The notes under the pieces are model-generated. The model saw only the letters and a program-made list of their open reading frames with translations. It searched no databases and was not told the DNA's origin. The position numbers and the translations under genes were made by a program. From Paraglaciecola sp. (lineage in GTDB: Bacteria > Pseudomonadota > Gammaproteobacteria > Enterobacterales > Alteromonadaceae): a stretch of 64,000 nt of DNA. This document shows, in pieces, positions 58,547-64,000 of this stretch. Each line of letters opens with the position of its first letter. Position 1 is the stretch's first letter. The DNA lies in the NCBI GenBank assembly GCA_009993955.1, contig JAACSL010000005.1, forward strand, positions 1 to 64,000, given 5' to 3'.

Positions 58547-61303
58547 ATGAATACTTCGAACATACTGCTTCGCGCCATTTCAGTTACACTTTTGTTAGTA
58601 ACCTTAGCTGCATGCACAAAACATGATGCAAGTTACTATATAGATTTAGCCAAATCAGCTGAACAGAGTGGTAACGTTAATGAAGCTGTCCTGCACTACA
58701 AATCTGCAATCGGTTTAGAGCCGCAGAATACGTCTTACCGAGAGGCACTTGGTCTCCTTTATAGTAAAGCTGGTGACTTGGAAAGTGCTATTAAAGAACT
58801 GGAGTTGGCAGCAAAAACAACTCCCCTAAGCTTGGCGTTGTTTTATCACTTATTGGAAAACCACTATTTTTTAGAAGCCGACCAACGGGTCGTTAGCTTA
58901 TACAAAGAACATGCTGATTCCTTTCAAGCAAGCGAAATATTCCATGCCACAATTATTGCCATTGTTGCCAATCGCCGGATGGGAAATCTGCAATTCGCTA
59001 AGCAGCTAGCTGAAAAACTTCAAACAATTAACCGCTCGGTTTACCAAGGTCTATTAGCTTATATCGATAATAACTACAGTGAAGCCCTGGCCAAATTACG
59101 AGAAAATGAAGATGTAATGACTCAACGAGTCGGCACAACCTTGATTTTAGCTGAACTTGCCTCCGCTTCAGCTGACCATCGATACAGCGTTACCTTGTAT
59201 GAAAAAGTCACGAATGCAATTCCCGACTTTTTGCCGTTCCAGTTATTTCTTGCCAACGGCTACATACTCATTGAACAATTCGACAACGCCCAGCCGATTA
59301 TCACCAAACTCATCAAAGGCTACCCCAATCACCCCTACATCAATTACTTGTCGTCTATCTTAAAAATTAAGAAAAATGATTTAGAAGGGGCTAAATTAGC
59401 TGCAGAAAAAGCAATAAGTTATGGATTCAATACACCACAAGTTAAGTCTATTGCGGGTATAGCCAATTATTTTTTAGGCAATTATGAGTCAGCATATAAA
59501 AACCTAAAATACCTAACTGAAGAGAAAGGGCCAAAAGGCTTTCTCTACGGCGTCTATCTCGCTGCAAGTATCGAACTAGGATACTCCGAGGATGCCTTAT
59601 CCAACCTTTCGGCTGATGGTGGTGGCGAAGAAACAAATAAGTTAACGGCATTTTTTGCTCAGCAAATTCTGCAGAATCGATCACTAAGTTTAGCCGACCA
59701 ACTTATCTATGAAAGGCTGTCAAAACCTGGGGCTGCATTGAATAAGCAAACTGCTATTGCTGCGACGGTTATTGGTGATAGTGCAATGTGGCCAGATTTG
59801 ATTAGCTTTGTGAATCAGCATTTAGAAGATGAATTCCTTGTGCAGTTATTTATTGCTCAGCAAATCAGAAATCAACAATTTGATACTGCACTGGATATTG
59901 CTAAACGTTGGCAACAGACTAAACCTGAAGCGTTAAACGCCAATCAAACACTGAGCTTAACCTATGCGTTATCAGGGCAGCCTTTACAAGCGATCAAACA
60001 AGCTGAATACACCTTGGTACGTTTTCCTAACGACTTAGCATCAACATTTCTTCTGCATAAAGTACGTGCCAGCGACGCTGGTTATGCAGAGGCCAAACAA
60101 GCGATGGAAGCCGTTTTTGCAATAGAACAATTACACGTGGGTGCGTTCCGGTTTTTGAGAGAAAAAGTAACCACCATTGTTGAGATGCGTGACTTTACGA
60201 CATTCTTAGAAGGGACATTGGTGAAGGCAGGGGTGACAGACAGTGAGCTAAATATAATGTTGTTTGAGCTCAAATTAGCCCTGAATCAATCACAAAGTGT
60301 CATCGATGCCCTTGCCTTGCGTGATTTATCCTCCATGGATGACAAATACAGCATTATCTTGGCTCAGGCTTATGTCAACCTAGGTAAACCGGAGAAGTCT
60401 ATTGAACTCCTCAAGAGTAAATTAACACACAGCCCAGGCAGCAGTTTACTGGTTTCAGCTCTGTTGTCCGTTCAGGCAACTATGCAGAATTATTCTGCCG
60501 TGTTTAACACGCTAGACAGACGCATGCAGTCAGTGGAAAGTGATAGTCAACTATTAATTCTAAAGGCTGATTATCAGATCGCCAGTGGAGATGTCACAGC
60601 CGCGAGTGCCAGTTTAGCAAGTGTGAAAAATCCTAGCCCATTTCAATCTGCCATGATCGATATGTTGAATGGTAAAATTGCCTTCAAACAAGGCCGCTAT
60701 GCTGATGCAGTGAAGGGTTTAACCAAACTTTATGTGTCGCAAAAAGATGCAAAAAGTTTGGCAATGTTGTTCTGGGCTTATTTGTATTCAGGTGATCAGA
60801 ATCAAGCCTATACCTTGCTTGAAAATCATACTTCAATATTCCCAGGAGATTTAAGTGCGATAAGCTTTGCTGCCGAAGCTTATGTTGGGGTGGATAATGC
60901 AAAAGCCATAGAGCATTACCTTTCATTACATCACTTCAATGCTGAAAATCCAGCTACTTTAAATAACCTAGCCTATTTATACCGGGCTGAGGGGGATCTT
61001 GATTTGGCGCTCAAATATTCGAGTCAGGCAGCAGATTACGCCCCACTCAATGAAGACATCCTTGATACTCACGGCGTTAATCTCATGATGGCAGATAAAA
61101 GTGAGGAAGGTGAAAAAGTACTCAGCAAAGCCTTTAACATCAGTCGTCGCAGTGATATTGGCATTAATCTAGTGCAGGCTCTCTACAATAACAAAAAGAT
61201 TAAAGAAGCTGATGCCATTGTTAAAATACTGAGTGCAAAAAATGATGTACAAAAACAACAAATTACTATGTTGACTGAACGCATAAAAGCAGCCATGAAG
61301 TAG
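58547..61303 (+). CDS. prsT: XrtA/PEP-CTERM system TPR lipoprotein PrsT
   Basis: 918 aa. Lipobox LAACTKHD (cysteine near residue 23). Then almost continuous TPR-like helical pairs, e.g. EQSGNVNEAVLHYKSAIGLEPQN and AEGDLDLALKYSSQAADYAPLNEDILD. Size, lipid anchor and repeats match PrsT, the TPR protein found in XrtA (EpsH) exosortase loci, probably an envelope scaffold for polysaccharide export or sorting. No exosortase gene is in the window. The next gene starts 5 bases after the stop. Confidence 0.88.
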   Translation: MNTSNILLRAISVTLLLVTLAACTKHDASYYIDLAKSAEQSGNVNEAVLHYKSAIGLEPQNTSYREALGLLYSKAGDLESAIKELELAAKTTPLSLALFYHLLENHYFLEADQRVVSLYKEHADSFQASEIFHATIIAIVANRRMGNLQFAKQLAEKLQTINRSVYQGLLAYIDNNYSEALAKLRENEDVMTQRVGTTLILAELASASADHRYSVTLYEKVTNAIPDFLPFQLFLANGYILIEQFDNAQPIITKLIKGYPNHPYINYLSSILKIKKNDLEGAKLAAEKAISYGFNTPQVKSIAGIANYFLGNYESAYKNLKYLTEEKGPKGFLYGVYLAASIELGYSEDALSNLSADGGGEETNKLTAFFAQQILQNRSLSLADQLIYERLSKPGAALNKQTAIAATVIGDSAMWPDLISFVNQHLEDEFLVQLFIAQQIRNQQFDTALDIAKRWQQTKPEALNANQTLSLTYALSGQPLQAIKQAEYTLVRFPNDLASTFLLHKVRASDAGYAEAKQAMEAVFAIEQLHVGAFRFLREKVTTIVEMRDFTTFLEGTLVKAGVTDSELNIMLFELKLALNQSQSVIDALALRDLSSMDDKYSIILAQAYVNLGKPEKSIELLKSKLTHSPGSSLLVSALLSVQATMQNYSAVFNTLDRRMQSVESDSQLLILKADYQIASGDVTAASASLASVKNPSPFQSAMIDMLNGKIAFKQGRYADAVKGLTKLYVSQKDAKSLAMLFWAYLYSGDQNQAYTLLENHTSIFPGDLSAISFAAEAYVGVDNAKAIEHYLSLHHFNAENPATLNNLAYLYRAEGDLDLALKYSSQAADYAPLNEDILDTHGVNLMMADKSEEGEKVLSKAFNISRRSDIGINLVQALYNNKKIKEADAIVKILSAKNDVQKQQITMLTERIKAAMK

Positions 61304-61308
61304 CACTT

Positions 61309-62229
61309 ATGGGCATGTATTATTTGGTTAAAACAAATAGGTACTTGAGTAAACTGATTAAACCTTTTAGGTTTTTGGTGCATGCCCTTAAATTTAATGC
61401 CTTCACCGATAAACAATATATTCAAAAGACCTTTGAACGACTGCAAGGTTACTCACCTAACCTTATTACTCCGCGTACCTTTAGTGAAAAAATACAATGG
61501 TTTAAGCTACACGTACGCAACCGACAATACTCCGAGTTGACCGACAAAATACAGGTCAGAGCTTATGTAACATCGAAAATTGGAGAGCACTATCTCATTC
61601 CCTTGTATTTTACTACTGCACGTCCACAAGACATTACGATTGCTTCCCTGCCCGCCACCAATTTTGTAATAAAAACCAATCACGCTAGTGGTAAAGTGTT
61701 TATCTTCAAACATCGCGATGAGGTTAATTTTAAACAGCTGCATAAGGATTTGTTACTCCTAATGCAGTTCAACTTTTACCACGCGCATCGTGAACACCAT
61801 TATAAAAATATTCGTCCTCAAATCATGGTTGAACAGTTTATCCAAACGGAGCAAGGTGAAGTACCCAACGATTATAAGTTTCACTGTTTTGATGGGTGTG
61901 TTCATGCCATCCAAGTTGATACACAGCGTTTTACCAACCATTGCCGGATTTTTTATGACACCGAGTGGAACAAGCTGCCGATTGCTTTGCGTTTTCCACT
62001 TGCAAGCTCCTTACCTCGACCCAAAATGCTCAGTAAAATGCTTGAACTAGTGGCAACCTTGGCTGCAGATTTTGTTTATGTGAGGGTGGACTTATATGCC
62101 ACAGACGATGCCATTTATTTTGGTGAGCTTACCTTTACCCCTGGCGCTGGTTTTGAAAAATTTTCACCACTTCAAATTGATGAAGAATGGGGTAAGCTAT
62201 ACCAACTTAACATTTATCCTGGCGTATGA
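61309..62229 (+). CDS. TupA-like ATP-grasp protein
   Basis: 306 aa. TPRTFSEKIQWFKLH near residue 50, FVIKTNHASGKVFIFKHRDE near 124 and NDYKFHCFDGCVHAIQVD near 188 fit the TupA-like ATP-grasp family. The acidic metal-binding end is VRVDLYATDDAIYFGELTFTPGAGFEKF. Such enzymes are found in polysaccharide loci and probably join an amino acid or sugar acid by an amide bond. It is translated with prsT. Its stop is 4 bases from the convergent sulfotransferase. Confidence 0.85.
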   Translation: MGMYYLVKTNRYLSKLIKPFRFLVHALKFNAFTDKQYIQKTFERLQGYSPNLITPRTFSEKIQWFKLHVRNRQYSELTDKIQVRAYVTSKIGEHYLIPLYFTTARPQDITIASLPATNFVIKTNHASGKVFIFKHRDEVNFKQLHKDLLLLMQFNFYHAHREHHYKNIRPQIMVEQFIQTEQGEVPNDYKFHCFDGCVHAIQVDTQRFTNHCRIFYDTEWNKLPIALRFPLASSLPRPKMLSKMLELVATLAADFVYVRVDLYATDDAIYFGELTFTPGAGFEKFSPLQIDEEWGKLYQLNIYPGV

Positions 62230-62233
62230 AAGG

Positions 62234-63043
62234 TCAGATTTGTGTACTCCGAGGGAAGTTGCTGGGCAACAATTTAAAACGCACCAAACAACGCCTCAAC
62301 GCCTCCACATAACGATATTTTTTGCGACTTCGTAATTCATTTTCAGAGAAATACTCAGGCAGATGACTACGCGTTGTAGATGCCTCAATCCCCGTAAGTG
62401 CAGACAACCAAGCTTTATCTGTTTCGTAACCGAATTCAATCAAACTGCCACTAATATCACCATGCGCCTGCAACTGTTGAACGATTCTTGGCAAATGGTG
62501 TTTCCAAGCACCAATCCCAGCGCCGCTGATTGGTCTTAGTTGTTTCAGGGCGTGTTGCGACTCAACGGAAGGCTTAGCAACTAAATGATAGTCACTGAAC
62601 TTGTAACGCTGTTCTAATGCTGGGATGCGATTAATCAGTAGCCGTTGAATTTTGTCAGGCTCACACGCAAAGTCTTCATAGCGAATCACAATAAATCTAG
62701 GATGATGTTGATAAGCTTTAATCAGTGGCGTAAATGCCTGCCAATAACGCAGTGTGCTCCAATACTGTTCTTTATCTTTGCCGTGCTGACTTACCACAGC
62801 ATCACGAGGATCACGTAACAAACAAATCACGTACAAACGCGGGTCAACCCGCAGTGAAGGCCAAACGACAAACAAATCGGAAGGATATTTAGTTAAGAAC
62901 ATGTCTACCGGTTGACGTGGTCTAGCAAATAATTTGTCTTCGTGTTCCGAAGCATAATCTATGTTGCAGCAAAATTTCATCGCCTCAGCGAGTAAGGTAG
63001 TACCGGTGCGAGGCCCAGAACCAACGATGTGAATGTGCACCAT
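62234..63043 (-). CDS. Sulfotransferase-family protein
   Basis: 269 aa from the ATG at 63043, which lies just after the stop of the preceding gene; the frame is open to 63136, inside that gene. The PAPS-binding loop GSGPRTGTTLLAEAM is at residues 7-21, and the 3'-phosphate region is seen as VICLLRDPRDAVVSQHG. It would transfer sulfate from PAPS to a sugar hydroxyl, fitting sulfated surface polysaccharide in a marine bacterium. Follows a glycosyltransferase in the same operon. Confidence 0.85.
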   Translation of the reverse strand: MVHIHIVGSGPRTGTTLLAEAMKFCCNIDYASEHEDKLFARPRQPVDMFLTKYPSDLFVVWPSLRVDPRLYVICLLRDPRDAVVSQHGKDKEQYWSTLRYWQAFTPLIKAYQHHPRFIVIRYEDFACEPDKIQRLLINRIPALEQRYKFSDYHLVAKPSVESQHALKQLRPISGAGIGAWKHHLPRIVQQLQAHGDISGSLIEFGYETDKAWLSALTGIEASTTRSHLPEYFSENELRSRKKYRYVEALRRCLVRFKLLPSNFPRSTQI

Positions 63044-63071
63044 AATTAATTCGCCAAACCATTCATCTTCT

Positions 63072-63956
63072 TCAAAAGACCTTATTGCCAGTAATTTTTG
63101 AATACTGCCATTTAGCAAGTGATTGCATGTGGGCAAAAAAATCGCGCAATTTTAGTGCTAAATTTTGTTTGTGCTCAGGAATAAAACTGTAAGGAACATG
63201 GAAGGTATCGCAAAACTTTTTGTCGATTGGCAAGCCCGCATCACCACCCGCCGTTTGAGACACGTTTTCCCCTGTTCCTTGGATCCAGCAAGCAGCACGC
63301 AAAGGAATGGGCTTGGGTTTGCTACCCATATTTTTATAATGCTGATAATTGATCAAATGATTTGAGAGTAAATTGATCACAAAAAACTCTGAAGTAGCAG
63401 CAATTAACGCTTGTTGAGTTGAGGCAGCATCAATGTTGTTTTTGATGTCAGCCACCTTCATTAGAAAATGGTAGTCATAAACAAAAGTAGAACCACAATA
63501 GCGTAATAAGCCCGCGCGTTTTTTATACTCATTTGTTTCTAAATTAACAAAACATCCAGCATCTACATACCAAACCGGTGCAGGTTTACATTGTTCGAAA
63601 AATTTGACGATATCAACATTAACCCAATCATCAGAGTCAACAATGTATACGTAACTAGGATTAAACTGCTTGGCAAAAAGTAAACCAGACAAATATTTGC
63701 TGCCTTTATCGGTAAATTTTTCCACAGGATGGAGCTTGCCATTTACTTTGCTCACGGGTGGAAAGGCAACATGATGAAAATGAATGCGTGGATCTTTCGG
63801 CTCAATATCCGGCACTCGATTACACACCACCACTATTTTAAAGTGCTCGCTCGTTTGTCCGAGTAAGGAGTGCAAGGTCGTACTCAGCAGACGCTCTACA
63901 GTGGCGTAGTCATTTGCTGTGTCTGGATGTTTTAAGGCCAATAAAAAAACAAACAT
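63072..63956 (-). CDS. Family 2 (GT-A) glycosyltransferase-like protein
   Basis: 294 aa. The GT-A start is FVFLLALKHPDTAND with LLSTTLHSLLGQTSEHFKIVVVCN, and the metal-binding DSDDW is near residue 107 (YVYIVDSDDWVNVDIVKF). The C-terminal region is not characteristic. It likely adds a sugar during polysaccharide assembly. The ATG at 63956 has GGGGA upstream. First of the two-gene operon with the sulfotransferase. Confidence 0.82.
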   Translation of the reverse strand: MFVFLLALKHPDTANDYATVERLLSTTLHSLLGQTSEHFKIVVVCNRVPDIEPKDPRIHFHHVAFPPVSKVNGKLHPVEKFTDKGSKYLSGLLFAKQFNPSYVYIVDSDDWVNVDIVKFFEQCKPAPVWYVDAGCFVNLETNEYKKRAGLLRYCGSTFVYDYHFLMKVADIKNNIDAASTQQALIAATSEFFVINLLSNHLINYQHYKNMGSKPKPIPLRAACWIQGTGENVSQTAGGDAGLPIDKKFCDTFHVPYSFIPEHKQNLALKLRDFFAHMQSLAKWQYSKITGNKVF

Positions 63957-64000
63957 GAGTTCCCCAGTTGAAAGTTCATTTAAAATGAATTTCAGTGATT

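Overview
This is chromosomal sequence from a heterotrophic, probably marine gammaproteobacterium. Gene content and order point to Alteromonadales (Glaciecola/Paraglaciecola/Alteromonas-like), but that is inferred from gene families and not from a marker gene. Evidence includes a complete isc operon with IscR sites, an SOS box on yebG, the yajC-secD-secF-tgt-queA set, large-form isocitrate lyase with malate synthase G, and an XrtA/PEP-CTERM-type surface protein system. No rRNA, tRNA, CRISPR array, complete insertion sequence or prophage was recognised.

Layout, left half. 0-4 kb: a small secreted/membrane protein, a LysR regulator, a two-domain acyltransferase resembling ornithine-lipid synthase OlsF, and LexA-controlled yebG. 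4-11 kb: iscR-iscS-iscU-iscA-hscB-hscA-fdx on the minus strand, then cysE and trmJ. 11-16 kb: a twice-frameshifted OafA-type acyltransferase and an alpha/beta hydrolase lying between trmJ and suhB, then a rhodanese. 16-22 kb: an M16 lipoprotein peptidase, a peptidoglycan-binding-domain protein and a large protein with a PEP-CTERM-like tail. 22-32 kb: secF, secD, yajC, tgt, then an apparent insertion (catalase-like protein, RoxA-like di-heme cytochrome, lipase and diguanylate cyclase fragments joined head to head), then queA. A plus-strand terminator with no gene in front of it lies beyond queA and may end a small RNA.

Layout, right half. 32.5-37.6 kb: an envelope-stress type operon (yjfI, PspA-like yjfJ, a potassium channel, yjfK, yjfL, yjfM, yjfC). 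37.7-41.6 kb: a rhomboid protease, a VC0807-family membrane protein, alkaline phosphatase and CheV. 41.8-47 kb: the glyoxylate shunt, aceA, a LysR regulator and glcB.

47-64 kb is the accessory part and the most interesting. A minus-strand cassette encodes a secreted trypsin-like protease, a Tat-exported protein, a PqqD/RRE-like protein, an HprK-related kinase and a nucleotidyltransferase. This set resembles the tailoring part of a peptide-modification pathway. A plus-strand cassette follows: sugar epimerase, YdcF-like protein, patatin, an exosortase-associated N-acyltransferase and an E1/ThiF-like adenylyltransferase. Two divergent paralogous THxN-type PEP-CTERM proteins, the TPR lipoprotein PrsT, a TupA-like ATP-grasp protein, a sulfotransferase and a glycosyltransferase complete it. 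All three genes with PEP-CTERM-like tails, including the one at 20-21.6 kb, have a well-spaced -24/-12 (sigma-54) promoter candidate upstream, and a fourth candidate precedes the Tat protein. This suggests one regulon joining the modification cassette to the sorted surface proteins. The exosortase itself is not in the window.
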